Shown: positions 19,325-29,029, counted from the first letter of the stretch. The stretch: 53,926 nucleotides of DNA from JALYQB01 sp035640155 (GCA_035640155.1 DASQWR010000002.1:1-53926); one strand, 5' to 3'. Numbers and translations are program-made. Notes: generated by a model from the letters alone, not told the origin.

Positions 19325-20998
19325 CTACATCCGGAAGACGCCATAGCGCGCGCCACGGCCGCCGGCCGGGTCGTCGGACCCGGCCGGCGGTGCGTTCGCC
19401 GCGACCGAGAGTCCCAGCCCCAGTACGGTGCGGGTGTCGGCCGGGTCGATCACGCCGTCGTCCCACAGCCGGGCGGTGGAGTAGTACGGGTTGCCCTGCG
19501 CCTCGTACTGGGCGCGGATCAGCGCGGTGAACTCCGCCTCGTCCTCGGCCGGCCACTCCTGCCCGCGGGCCTGGTACTGCTCGCGGCGCACCGCGGCGAG
19601 CACCTCGGCGGCCTGCTCGCCACCCATCACCGAGATCCGGGCGTTCGGCCACATCCACAGGAAGCGGGGGGAGTAGGCCCGCCCGCACATCGAGTAGTTG
19701 CCCGCTCCGAACGAGCCACCGATGACGACGGTGAACTTCGGCACCCGCGCGCAGGCCGTCGCGGTCACCATCTTCGCGCCGTGCTTGGCGATGCCGCCGG
19801 CCTCGTACTGCCGACCGACCATGAACCCGGAGACGTTCTGCAGGTACACCAGGGGGACCCGACGCTGGTCACAGAGCTGGATGAAGTGCGCGCCCTTCAG
19901 CGCCGACTCGCTGAACAGGATCCCGTTGTTCGCGACGATGCCGACCGGGTGGCCGTGGATCCGGGCGAACCCGGTGACCAGCGTGGCCCCGTACTCGCGC
20001 TTGAACTCGTGGAACCGGCTCCCGTCGACGGCCCGCGCAATCACCTCGCGCACGTCGTAGGGGGTCCGCGAGTCCGTCGGGACCACGCCGTACAGCTCGC
20101 CGGGGTCGACCGCGGGCTCGACGGTCGGCGCCACCTCCCACGGCCGCGGCTCCCGCGGGCCGAGGCTGGACACGATGGACCGGACGATCTGCAGCGCGTG
20201 CGCGTCGTCCTCAGCGAGGTGGTCGGCGACCCCGGAGGTGCGGGCGTGCAGGTCCCCGCCGCCAAGCTCTTCGGCAGAGACCTCCGCTCCAGTGGCGGCC
20301 TTCACCAGCGGCGGGCCGCCGAGGAAGATCGTGCCCTGGTTCCGGACGATCACGGCCTCGTCGCTCATCGCGGGGACGTAGGCGCCGCCCGCGGTGCACG
20401 AGCCGAGGACCGCGGCGATCTGCGGGATTCCGCGGGCGGACATGGTGGCCTGGTGGTAGAAGATCCGGCCGAAGTGCTCGCGGTCGGGGAACACCTCGTC
20501 CTGCAGGGGCAGAAAGGCGCCGCCGGAGTCGACCAGGTAGACGCAGGGCAGGTGGTTGTGCAGCGCCACCTCCTGGGCACGCAGGTGCTTCTTCACCGTG
20601 ACCGGAAAGTAGGTGCCACCCTTGACGGTGGCGTCGTTGGCCACCACGACGCACTCGCGGCCGGAGACCCGGCCGATGCCGGTGATGATCCCCGCGGCCG
20701 GCGCCTGGCCGTCGTGGAGGCCGTGTGCGGCCAGCGGCGAGAGCTCGAGGAACGGGGAACCGGGGTCGAGCAGGGAGTCGACCCGGTCGCGGGGGAGCAG
20801 CTTGCCGCGCTCGACGTGGCGCTGCCGCGACTGCTCGGGCCCGCCGAGCCGCGCCGCGGCCAGGTGTCCGGCGAGCTCACCCACCAGGGCGGTGTGCGCC
20901 GCAGTGTTGCGGCGATACGCCGCACCAGCCGGGTCGGCGCTGCTGCCCAGCCGGGGTGCGTTCCCGGCCAGTGCGTTCAGGTCTGGTGCCACCGTCAC
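19325..20998 (-). CDS. carboxyltransferase beta subunit, methylcrotonyl-CoA carboxylase type (557 aa)
   Basis: The GTG at 20998 gives a normal-length product. Two crotonase-like halves are present, with VYLVDSGGAFLPLQDEVFPD, IAAVLGSCTAGGAYVPAMSDE and YLQNVSGFMVG. The end ISVMGGEQAAEVL ... YYSTARLWDDGVIDPADTR is typical of methylcrotonyl-CoA carboxylase beta subunits. It transfers carboxyl from biotin to the acyl-CoA. The start lies in a GGTGACGGTGACC repeat, 10 bases after the stop of the GlmS-like gene, without an obvious ribosome site, so coupling to the upstream gene is likely. Confidence 0.92.
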   Translation of the reverse strand: MTVAPDLNALAGNAPRLGSSADPAGAAYRRNTAAHTALVGELAGHLAAARLGGPEQSRQRHVERGKLLPRDRVDSLLDPGSPFLELSPLAAHGLHDGQAPAAGIITGIGRVSGRECVVVANDATVKGGTYFPVTVKKHLRAQEVALHNHLPCVYLVDSGGAFLPLQDEVFPDREHFGRIFYHQATMSARGIPQIAAVLGSCTAGGAYVPAMSDEAVIVRNQGTIFLGGPPLVKAATGAEVSAEELGGGDLHARTSGVADHLAEDDAHALQIVRSIVSSLGPREPRPWEVAPTVEPAVDPGELYGVVPTDSRTPYDVREVIARAVDGSRFHEFKREYGATLVTGFARIHGHPVGIVANNGILFSESALKGAHFIQLCDQRRVPLVYLQNVSGFMVGRQYEAGGIAKHGAKMVTATACARVPKFTVVIGGSFGAGNYSMCGRAYSPRFLWMWPNARISVMGGEQAAEVLAAVRREQYQARGQEWPAEDEAEFTALIRAQYEAQGNPYYSTARLWDDGVIDPADTRTVLGLGLSVAANAPPAGSDDPAGGRGARYGVFRM

Positions 20999-21008
20999 CG
21001 GGTCACCG

Positions 21009-24000
21009 TCACCGGGTCACGTTCGCCACGGACCCGGGCTGGGCGCGGTCAGGACGGCTCTGGGCGGCCTGCCGGGCGAGCGCCTCGGCAACACTCTCCA
21101 CCGGATCGAGCAGGATCGCCGCGGTGGGCAGCGCCAGGAGGTCGTCCGGGGTGAACGCGGGGACGGTCTCGGTCACCGCCGCGATGATCTCCGCGGTGCG
21201 GTCGCCCACCGAGTCCATCGCCGCGCGAAGGTCAGCGGGCGGGCACGGCTGGCGCAGCTCCACGTGCAGGACCGAGAGCGCCGTCACCTCGCCGTCGAAC
21301 TGCTCGGGCACCACGAGCACGATCCGCTGGTCGAGCCTGCCCCGGACCAACCGGGGGACTCGCAGGTCCACGACCCGCTGCTTGGAGCCGGTCAACGGGG
21401 CGCCGGTCTCGGCCCGGCTGACCAGAGCCGCTGCTGAACCAGTCTTGCGCTGCACCTGCAGCTGCTGGCCGTCACTGCCCTCACGCAGCCGGTAGCGAGT
21501 CACACCGGTGACCTGGGTGATCACTCGAGCGTGCGCGCGCAGCACGTTCAGCACCGGGAAGGTCAGCCCGGCCGGGTCGCTGCCGGTCGCCTGCAGCGAC
21601 TGCACCAGCTCGTTGTCGTAGAGGTCGGAGTCGCCGCGGGAGGTCCCCACGGTCACCGTCTTGGCCTGGTGTTTCACCGTGTCGATCGGCCTGGCCAGCT
21701 CGTCGATGGCCGCCGTGAGCGCCGCGCGGGCGTCGGACACCGGGTCGCCGAGCCCGGGGTCGGTCGTCGTCTCGGGGCTGCCGGGCGCGGGCACGAGCGC
21801 GATCGAGGCCAGGGCCAGCGCGGTCTGGCTGCTCAGCACGCCCCGCACGTCGCCGCGGACGGCCGCCGCCAGCGCCTGGTGCACGAGCACCAGCACCTGG
21901 CGGGGCACCCGGGGCGGGGTGGCGGCGGGATTGCGGTCGATGGCCGCCTCGAGTGCGGTGAGCGCGCTGCGCACGTCGGCTGCGCTGGCGTCGATCGCCC
22001 GCGCGGCGTGATAGGAGAACAGGTGCCCGGCCGCCGTGGTGAGGATCCACGCGAGCTCCGGGTGCGCCACAGGGACGGTGATGACGTCTTCGGTGGGCCA
22101 CAGGTGCTCGGTACCCTCGTCGCACACCACCACGGCTCGGTTGCGGTGCGCGTGCAGGATCTCGACCTCCTTGACGAGGTCGGAGATCTGCTGTGGCGGC
22201 GCCCCCGCGACGCACACGAGGACCAGCGCCTCGGCGGACAGGTCGATGTGCTTCTTGTCCTCCACGGCGTCGGCCGAGATGGTCTTGTAGCACAGCTCCG
22301 ATGCCTTGATCCGGATCTCGGCTGCGGCGACCCGGTTGGGCCCGGAGCCGACGGCAGCCCAGTACGGGTAGCGCGTCGCCACCGCTGCGGCGATCGCGGC
22401 GATCCGGTCTCCGGTGGCGTGCAGCGCCGTCAACTGTGCAGGCACTCGCTGCAGCGCGCGCAGCAGCGAACCCTCCCGGTCTGGCGTGAGCCGGCCGATC
22501 TCCTTGGCGATGCCCGCGCCGAGCAGGCAGCCAGCAGCGACCTGGGCGTAGAACGCCTTGGTCGAGGCCACCGACAGCTCCACGTCGCGCCCGTCGGAGG
22601 TGTAGAGGATCCCGTCACTCTTCTCGGCGAGATCACTGTCGCGCCGGTTGACGATCGCCACCACCGTGGCGCCGCGCTCACGGGCGAGGTCCACCGCGCG
22701 GTTGGTGTCGGTGGTCGATCCGGACTGGCTGACCGCGATCACCCAGGTGGCGGCCATGTCACGACGCAGGTGCCACGCGGAGAACTCGGTGGCGGGGTGG
22801 GTCGAGACCGCCAGCCCGTCCCCGACCAGCGACCGGAGCAGGCCGGCGATGCCCTGACAGGCCACCGCGGCGGTGCCCTGGCCGACCAGGACCACCTCGC
22901 GGACCGACCCGTCGCGCAGCTGGGCGCGCAGCCCCTCGGGCAGTGTGGACTCCGGCAGCGACACCGCGGGCTGCTCCTGCACGGTGTGAATCCGCCCGCG
23001 CAGCGTCTTGCGGAACGACGACGCTGCCTCGTGAATCTCCTTCTCGAGGTAATGCTCGTAGTTCCCGAGCGCGAGATCGCGCGTGGTCACCTCGGCCTCA
23101 CGCATCTCCTGGCGGATGAGCGGCCTGGGCCTGCCGTCGCCGTCCCAGCGCTGCAGACCGTCGAGCCCACCCAGCCCGTCAGCGCGAGACAACCGGAGCA
23201 CGGTGCCAGCCTCGTCCGCTCCGTCCCACCGCTGCCCGTCGACCCGGACGAAGCGGCGGGTGGCGCCGACCAGTCCGTAGGCCTCGCTCGCCACCACGTA
23301 GCCACTCGCTCCCGCACCGACATAGAGTGACTGCCCGCTGCCCTTCACTCCCAGCAGGACATCCTCGGGCGCATCCTCGCTTTGCGCGGCGATGGCCATC
23401 GACCCCTCGCACTGCGCGAGGGCCGTGCAGAAGGCGTCGGCCGCCGGCCTGTCCGGACCCAGCCGGCTGGACAGCAGCATCGGGATCAGCTTCGCGTCGG
23501 TGGTGACCGCGGACGGGTGCGGGTGGTAGCCGCAACGCTCCTGCAGCACAACGTAGTTGTCGACGTCGCCGTTGAGCACCGCGATCGAGTACGGCCCTGT
23601 CGCTGCGCCCACGGCGTCGCGGCTGTCCACCGGGTGGGCGTTGACCTCGCTGGTGCGCCCCACGCTCGCCCACCGGGTGTGCCCGAGCACCACGACCGAC
23701 GCCGAGGGCAGGGCCAGCAGTCGGTGCAGGTCGACGTCCTCGACGAGGGAACCACGCAGGTGACGGCCGTTGTCCCCGAGCTTGCCCACGATGGCCGCGT
23801 GCTTGTGCACGAAGCAAGCCCCGGTCGCAGTGCGCACCGCGGAGGCGTTGCGCAACAGGGGGTCGGCTCGGTTCGCGGCAGGTCCCATCACCGCCCGGTC
23901 GGCGTCGTCGAGGTGCACCCAGACGCTGACCCCCGCCGAGTCGCGACCCCGGACCTCCAGCCGGTCCAGCGCGTCGAGCACACTGCTGACCGCGTGGTAC

Positions 24001-24455
24001 GAGATCGACGATCGCTCGGTCCAGCCGTCCGGCGCGAGCCGCCGGGCCCGGCCCGCCGCGCCCAGCCGGTCCTCGCGCAGCGCCCACACCTGGTCGCGAA
24101 CCTGGCGCAGCAGGCCCTGCACCCGCTCGCTCCTGTCGGCACCCCACTCCGCGGTGCGGACGTCGATCTCGCGGTCCAGAGCAGCGCCCCAGCGCTCCAG
24201 CTCGGCGAGCCGGTCGACGGCCGGTGCCGCCTGTGCCTCGTCGGCCAGCACGCGCAGTGCGGTGGGGTTGTCGTAGATCGTGAGCGCATCCGCAAGCCGG
24301 GCGGAGAGCTCGGCCAGCACGACGAGCGCGCTCTCCGGGTCGGCCAGCTGCACAGCCGAGGGGAGGAACTCGGGCAGCGCCGCGGCGAGCTCGGCCCCGG
24401 TCGGCGGCGCGGCCGACCTGGGGTAGATCGGCAGTGACACGACGATTCCGCACAC
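21009..24455 (-). CDS. oversized GlmS-like class-II amidotransferase/SIS protein (1148 aa)
   Basis: The GTG at 24455 (GGGAGAG five bases upstream) places Cys at position 2, as needed for the Ntn nucleophile of class-II glutamine amidotransferases; the TTG at 24467 would bury it. The order resembles GlmS: CGIVV, then an extra ~140 residues, RGRDSAGVSV (~residue 171), LGHTRWASVGRTSEVNAHP, LNGDVDNYVVLQE, an isomerase SIS domain with SQSGSTTDT and ELSVASTKAFYAQ, a second SIS-like domain (GSGPNRVAAAEIRIK), and AKTVTVG matching the usual GlmS C-terminus. About 200 further residues follow. GlmS is about 610 residues. It may make an amino sugar, or the SIS domains may bind another sugar phosphate; its chemistry cannot be deduced from sequence. 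Confidence 0.8.
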   Translation of the reverse strand: MCGIVVSLPIYPRSAAPPTGAELAAALPEFLPSAVQLADPESALVVLAELSARLADALTIYDNPTALRVLADEAQAAPAVDRLAELERWGAALDREIDVRTAEWGADRSERVQGLLRQVRDQVWALREDRLGAAGRARRLAPDGWTERSSISYHAVSSVLDALDRLEVRGRDSAGVSVWVHLDDADRAVMGPAANRADPLLRNASAVRTATGACFVHKHAAIVGKLGDNGRHLRGSLVEDVDLHRLLALPSASVVVLGHTRWASVGRTSEVNAHPVDSRDAVGAATGPYSIAVLNGDVDNYVVLQERCGYHPHPSAVTTDAKLIPMLLSSRLGPDRPAADAFCTALAQCEGSMAIAAQSEDAPEDVLLGVKGSGQSLYVGAGASGYVVASEAYGLVGATRRFVRVDGQRWDGADEAGTVLRLSRADGLGGLDGLQRWDGDGRPRPLIRQEMREAEVTTRDLALGNYEHYLEKEIHEAASSFRKTLRGRIHTVQEQPAVSLPESTLPEGLRAQLRDGSVREVVLVGQGTAAVACQGIAGLLRSLVGDGLAVSTHPATEFSAWHLRRDMAATWVIAVSQSGSTTDTNRAVDLARERGATVVAIVNRRDSDLAEKSDGILYTSDGRDVELSVASTKAFYAQVAAGCLLGAGIAKEIGRLTPDREGSLLRALQRVPAQLTALHATGDRIAAIAAAVATRYPYWAAVGSGPNRVAAAEIRIKASELCYKTISADAVEDKKHIDLSAEALVLVCVAGAPPQQISDLVKEVEILHAHRNRAVVVCDEGTEHLWPTEDVITVPVAHPELAWILTTAAGHLFSYHAARAIDASAADVRSALTALEAAIDRNPAATPPRVPRQVLVLVHQALAAAVRGDVRGVLSSQTALALASIALVPAPGSPETTTDPGLGDPVSDARAALTAAIDELARPIDTVKHQAKTVTVGTSRGDSDLYDNELVQSLQATGSDPAGLTFPVLNVLRAHARVITQVTGVTRYRLREGSDGQQLQVQRKTGSAAALVSRAETGAPLTGSKQRVVDLRVPRLVRGRLDQRIVLVVPEQFDGEVTALSVLHVELRQPCPPADLRAAMDSVGDRTAEIIAAVTETVPAFTPDDLLALPTAAILLDPVESVAEALARQAAQSRPDRAQPGSVANVTR

Positions 24456-24686
24456 GCTCTCTCCCAAAGCTTCGGCGACGCACCCCCAGCTGAGCTCTCC
24501 GCCTCAGGAATGGTTCCACATGACGGAAGGCGCCTGAGCAACCGACATCCCCGCCGCACGGGCCGGCTAGCGGTTATGCTCCCGCTGTGACCTGGACACC
24601 CAGGCCACCATTTCGGTTGCGTTCCAGCAGCCAGGCCGGACGCGGGCGGCAGCCGGTCGTCCAGCGGCCAGGAAGGTAGGGACGAC
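24456..24686. promoter_or_regulatory. shared promoter region of the divergent carboxylase and serine-cycle operons
   Basis: About 230 bases separate the two divergent operons. GGTTATGCT near 24570 could supply a -10 (TATGCT) for the plus operon. A small palindrome GGAA-TGG-TTCC sits near 24508-24518, and TTTCGGTTGCGTTCC lies near 24607. These are candidate operators only. No RNA structure was recognised. Confidence 0.4.
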
Positions 24687-25877
24687 ATGCGCAACGGGAT
24701 CCACCAGCTTTTCATCCCAGGTCCGACCAATGTCCCCGAGCCCGTGCGGCGCGCGATGAACGTCCCCATGCAGGACCATCGCGCCCCGGACTTCCCCGAG
24801 CTCACCATGCCGCTCTTCGCCGGCCTGAAGAAGATCTTCGCCACCGAGTCCGGCCGGGTCTTCATCTACTCCTCGTCCGGCACCGGGGCGTGGGAGGCGG
24901 CCATCACCAACACCCTCAACCGGGGTGACCGGGTGCTGATGTCGCGCTTCGGCCAGTTCTCGCAGCTGTGGGTCGAGATGGCGCAGCGGCTCGGCCTCGA
25001 CGTCATCTGCGTGGACGTCGAGTGGGGGGCGGGGGTGCCCCTCGAGGAGTACGAGCGCCACCTCACCGAGGACAAGTCGATCAGGGCGGTCTTCGTCACC
25101 CACAACGAGACCGCCACCGGGGTCACCTCCGACGTCGCCGGCGTCCGCCGGGTGATGGATGCCGCCGGCTCCGAGGCGCTGCTCTTCGTCGACGCGGTCT
25201 CCGCACTGGCCTCGATCGACTTCCAGCAGGACGCCTGGGGGGTCGACCTCGCGGTCAGCGGCTCGCAGAAGGGCCTCATGCTCCCCGCCGGACTGGCCGT
25301 GCTCGGGGTCAGCGCGAAGGCCCTCGAGGCGGCGAAGTCGGCGTCGATGCCGCGCTGTTACTTCAGCTTCGAGGACATGCGCAAGTCCAACGACACCGGC
25401 TACTTCCCCTACACCCCGCCGGTACAGCTGCTGCACGGCCTCCGGGCCTCGCTCGACCTGCTCTTCGCCGAGGGGCTGCCCCAGGTCTTCGCCCGACACC
25501 ACCGGCTCGCGGAGGGGATCCGTCGGGGCATCGACGCACTGGGGCTGTCGCTGTGCGCGGTCTCGCCCACCTGGTACTCGGACACCGTCTCGGCGGTCAT
25601 GGTGCCCGAGGGCGTCGACGGCACCGAGGTGTGCCGGATCGGCTACCACCGCTACCAGACGTCGTTCGGGGCGGGATTGACCAAGGTCGCGGGCAAGCTC
25701 TTCCGGATCGGTCACCTCGGCGACCTCAACGAGGTGATGTGCCTGGCCGCCCTGGCGAGCGCGGAGATGTCGCTGGCCGACGCCGGGGCGAAGGTCGAGC
25801 TCGGTGCCGGCGTCGCCGCGGCACAGACCTACTACCGGGAGGCGACCTCGGCTCTGGAGGCCGGGACGGTCGCATGA
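24687..25877 (+). CDS. sgaA: serine-glyoxylate aminotransferase (396 aa)
   Basis: The ATG at 24687 has AGGAAGG upstream. Class-V aminotransferase: IPGPTNVPEPVRRAM at the N-terminus, SSGTGAWEAAITN binding the phosphate, LFVDAVSALASIDF and the PLP lysine in SGSQKGLM (Lys195). It moves the amino group of serine to glyoxylate, giving hydroxypyruvate and glycine. It is the first gene of an operon whose other members all belong to the serine cycle, which makes this assignment stronger than alanine-glyoxylate or soluble aspartate-type alternatives. Its stop overlaps the next start (ATGA). Confidence 0.9.
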   Translation: MRNGIHQLFIPGPTNVPEPVRRAMNVPMQDHRAPDFPELTMPLFAGLKKIFATESGRVFIYSSSGTGAWEAAITNTLNRGDRVLMSRFGQFSQLWVEMAQRLGLDVICVDVEWGAGVPLEEYERHLTEDKSIRAVFVTHNETATGVTSDVAGVRRVMDAAGSEALLFVDAVSALASIDFQQDAWGVDLAVSGSQKGLMLPAGLAVLGVSAKALEAAKSASMPRCYFSFEDMRKSNDTGYFPYTPPVQLLHGLRASLDLLFAEGLPQVFARHHRLAEGIRRGIDALGLSLCAVSPTWYSDTVSAVMVPEGVDGTEVCRIGYHRYQTSFGAGLTKVAGKLFRIGHLGDLNEVMCLAALASAEMSLADAGAKVELGAGVAAAQTYYREATSALEAGTVA

Positions 25878-26836
25878 GCTACACCCTCTATCCGATGCGC
25901 CAGCCGCGGCTGCAGCGCAGCGAGCTCGCGGTGCCGGGCTCCAACCCGAGCTTCATCGACAAGGCGGCCGAGAGCGAGGCGGACTTCGTCTTCCTCGACC
26001 TCGAGGACGCCGTCGCGCCCCCCGAGAAGGAGCAGGCCCGCAAGAACGTCATCGCAGCGCTGGGGGACATCGACTGGGTCGGCAAGGGCAAGACGGTGTC
26101 GGTGCGCATCAACGGGCTCGACACCCCCTACATGTACCGCGATGTCGTCGATGTCATGGAGCAGGTGGGCGACCGGCTGCACACGATCCTCGTCCCGAAG
26201 GTCGGGGTGCCCGCAGACCTGTACTGCGTGGAGACGATCGTCAGTCAGGTGGAGCAGGCGAAGGGCTTCTCGAACCGGGTCGGCATCGAGGCACTCGTCG
26301 AGACCGCGCTCGGAATGGCGAACGTCGAGGCCATCGCGAGCAGCGGCGCTGCGCTCGAAGCCCGGTTGGAGGCACTGCACTTCGGGGTCGCCGACTATGC
26401 CGCGAGCAACCGGGCTCGCACCGTCAGCATCGGCGGGCTCAATCCCGACTACCCCGGCGACCAGTGGCACTTCGCGCTGTCGCGCATGATCGTCGCCTGC
26501 CGGGCCTACGGGCTGCGTCCGATCGACGGTCCCTTCGGCGACTTCTCCGACCCCGATGGCTACCGGGCCGGCGCCCGGCGGGCGGCCGCCCTGGGATGTG
26601 AGGGCAAGTGGGCGATCCACCCGAGCCAGGTCGAGCTCGCCAACGAGGTGTTCAGCCCGCCCGAGGCCGAGATCGCGCGGGCCCGCCGCATCGTCGAGGA
26701 GCTGCGCAAGGCCGAGGCAGCCGGCCAGGGTGCCGCGTCGTTGGACGGCAAGATGATCGACGCCGCGTCCGAGCGGATGGCCCAGACGGTCATCGCGATG
26801 GACGACGCGATCCGCGCCGCGGCGAGCCGGGCCTGA
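25874..26836 (+). CDS. mcl: malyl-CoA lyase, HpcH/CitE family (320 aa)
   Basis: The ATG at 25874 overlaps the sgaA stop. The HpcH/CitE TIM-barrel pattern is clear: RSELAVPGSNPSFIDKAAES, FVFLDLEDAVAPPEKEQAR (acid metal ligands), LVPKVG, GIEALVETALGM, and AIHPSQVELANEVF near residue 247. It splits malyl-CoA into acetyl-CoA and glyoxylate with Mg2+. The position between sgaA and the malate-CoA ligase genes fixes the substrate as malyl-CoA rather than citramalyl- or citryl-CoA. Length is normal for Mcl. Confidence 0.9.
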   Translation: MSYTLYPMRQPRLQRSELAVPGSNPSFIDKAAESEADFVFLDLEDAVAPPEKEQARKNVIAALGDIDWVGKGKTVSVRINGLDTPYMYRDVVDVMEQVGDRLHTILVPKVGVPADLYCVETIVSQVEQAKGFSNRVGIEALVETALGMANVEAIASSGAALEARLEALHFGVADYAASNRARTVSIGGLNPDYPGDQWHFALSRMIVACRAYGLRPIDGPFGDFSDPDGYRAGARRAAALGCEGKWAIHPSQVELANEVFSPPEAEIARARRIVEELRKAEAAGQGAASLDGKMIDAASERMAQTVIAMDDAIRAAASRA

Positions 26837-26845
26837 GGCGCAGGC

Positions 26846-28137
26846 GTGGACATCCACGAGTACCAGGCGAAGGACATCCTGGCTCGATTCGGAGTTCCCG
26901 TACCGCGGGGTGGAGTGGCGTACAGCCCCGAACAGGCGGCGTACCGGGTCACCGAGATCGGCGGGGCCGCCTGGGTGGTCAAGGCCCAGGTGCACGCCGG
27001 CGGTCGTGGCGAGGCCGGGGGAGTGAAGCTCTGCCGTTCCGACCACGAGGTGCAGGACTTCGCCAGCAGCCTGTTAGGGCGGCGGCTGGTGACCCGGCAG
27101 TCCGTGCCGGGGGGCCAGCTTGTCCTGCGGGTGTACGTCGAGCAGGCCAGCGACGTCGCCCGGGAGCTGTACTTCGGCATCGTGCTGGACCGCCGCACGG
27201 AGCGGGTCGCGATCGTCGCCTCGACCGAGGGGGGGACGGAGATCGAGGAACTTGTCACCTCACGACCCGACGCGCTGGTGCATACCACGATCGAGCCGGC
27301 CGTGGGCTTCGTGGAGTTCCAGGCACGGGAGATCGCTTTCGCCCTCGGGATCGAGCCGGCGCAGATCGCCCAGGCCAGCCGGATCTTCCGCGCTGCCTAC
27401 CGGGCGTTCCGGGACCTGGACGCCACCATGCTGGAGATCAACCCACTGGCCGTGACCAGAGACGGCGGCATCATCGCGCTCGATGCCAAGATGTCCTTCG
27501 ACGACAACGCGCTGTTCCGCCATCCCGACACCTCCGAGCTGCGGGACGCGAGCCAGGAAGACACCCGGGAGAGCCACGCGGCCGATTGCGGCCTGTCCTA
27601 CGTCGGTCTCGACGGCGACATCGGCTGCATGATCAACGGCGCCGGGCTCGCCATGGCGACCATGGACATGATCAAGCTTTCGGGTGGGGAGCCGGCGAAC
27701 TTCCTCGACATCGGCGGTGGCGCGTCTCCCGAGCGGGTGGCCGAGGCGTTCCGCGCGGTGCTGCAGGACGGCAACGTCAAGGCGATGCTCATCAACATCT
27801 TCGCCGGCATCAACCGCTGTGACTGGGTCGCCACCGGCATCGTCTCGGCCTTCAAGGAGATCGACGTCACGATCCCGGTCGTGGTGCGGCTGGCCGGCAC
27901 CCACGTCGAGGGGGGCAACAGATCCTCCGCGACTCCGGCCTGCCCATCGTGACGGCGAACAGCCTCGCGGAGGCCGCCGAGAAGGCCGTCGCCGCCGTCG
28001 GGACCCTGCCATCGGGACCCTCCCGTCGGGACCTGCGAGTCGAGGAGGAGTCATGGCAATCCTGCTCACCGAGCGCACCCGTGTCATCGTCCAGGGGATC
28101 ACCGGACGCATCGCGCGGTTCCACACCGAGGACATGA
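26846..28137 (+). CDS. mtkA: malate-CoA ligase beta subunit (malate thiokinase large subunit), frameshifted near its end
   Basis: The GTG at 26846 follows the mcl stop by nine bases. ATP-grasp succinyl-CoA-ligase-like protein: MDIHEYQAKDILARFGVPVP, AQVHAGGRGEAGGVKL, MLEINPLAVT and ANFLDIGGGA are all in one frame. The frame as given stops at 27952 after VVRLAGTHVEGGNRSS. Adding one G to the run at about 27912-27916 restores the family ending GGQQILRDSGLPIVTANSLAEAAEKAV in the next frame, which then stays open to 28137 and overlaps mtkB by 85 bases. The expected protein ends near 28000, so the exact C-terminus is unsure. A homopolymer sequencing error is the simplest explanation. Confidence 0.8.
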
Positions 28138-28964
28138 TCGAGTACGGTACGAACGTCGTCGGCGGTGTCACTCCGGGCAAGAGCGGCGGGAGCATCTTCG
28201 ACCGACCGATCTTCGACACCGTCAAGAACGCCGTCGACGCAGTGGGGGCGCAGGCATCGATCGTCTTCGTGCCACCGCCCTTCGCGGCCGACTCCATCAT
28301 GGAGGCTGCCGACGCGGGGATCCGGTACTGCGTCTGCATCACCGACGGCATCCCGACCCAGGACATGTTGCGCGTCAAGCGGTACATGCGGCGCTACCGG
28401 GCCGCGGAGCGGATGCGGCTCACCGGACCGAACTGCGCCGGCACCATCTCGCCCGGCCGGGCGCTGCTGGGCATCATGCCCGGCCACATCTACCTGCCCG
28501 GCAGGGTCGGCATCATCGGGCGCTCCGGCACCCTCGGCTACGAGGCCGCCGCGCAGCTCAAGGCGCTCGGCATCGGCGTCTCCACTTCCGTGGGCATCGG
28601 CGGTGACCCGGTCAACGGATCATCGTTCCGCGACCACCTCGAGCTCTTCGAGGCCGACGACGAAACCGACGCCGTGGTGCTGATCGGGGAGATCGGCGGC
28701 CCGCAGGAGGCCGACGGCGCCGCCTATGTCCGCGACCACATGAGCAAGCCGGTCGTCGCCTACGTCGCCGGGTTGTCGGCGCCCAAGGGCCGCCGGATGG
28801 GGCACGCCGGTGCGATCGTGTCGGCCGCCGGGGAGTCCGCCCAGGAGAAGGCGGAGATCCTCACCGCGGCCGGCGTCACGATGGCGCCCAACCCGTCGAG
28901 CGTGGGTTCGACCTTGGCCGGCGTGCTGCAGAAGCGTGGCCTGCTCGCGGCCACCACCGTCTGA
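28053..28964 (+). CDS. mtkB: malate-CoA ligase alpha subunit (malate thiokinase small subunit, 303 aa)
   Basis: The ATG at 28053 has GAGGAGGAG upstream. CoA-binding Rossmann domain (TRVIVQGITGRIARFHTE, FVPPPFAADSIMEAADAGI) and ligase domain with RLTGPNCAG, GRSGTLGYEAAAQL and the phospho-histidine His251 in RRMGHAGAIVS. With MtkA it converts malate, CoA and ATP to malyl-CoA. The divergence from ordinary succinyl-CoA ligase and the neighbours sga, mcl, hpr and gck support malate as substrate. The gene itself is intact. Confidence 0.9.
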   Translation: MAILLTERTRVIVQGITGRIARFHTEDMIEYGTNVVGGVTPGKSGGSIFDRPIFDTVKNAVDAVGAQASIVFVPPPFAADSIMEAADAGIRYCVCITDGIPTQDMLRVKRYMRRYRAAERMRLTGPNCAGTISPGRALLGIMPGHIYLPGRVGIIGRSGTLGYEAAAQLKALGIGVSTSVGIGGDPVNGSSFRDHLELFEADDETDAVVLIGEIGGPQEADGAAYVRDHMSKPVVAYVAGLSAPKGRRMGHAGAIVSAAGESAQEKAEILTAAGVTMAPNPSSVGSTLAGVLQKRGLLAATTV

Positions 28965-29029
28965 CCTGCCGTTCGCCATGTCATCATCCGTGCGAGCGAC
29001 CATGAACCGTCAGCTGCAGGAGGCCCACC

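Noticed and set aside
16000..21400. Very long plus-strand open frames opposite the carboxylase genes
   Set aside because: They are shadows in high-GC third-position frames; the minus-strand frames carry the clear enzyme motifs.
24456..24467. TTG start for the GlmS-like protein
   Set aside because: It would place four residues before the nucleophile Cys; the GTG at 24455 gives Cys2 and a well-spaced ribosome site.
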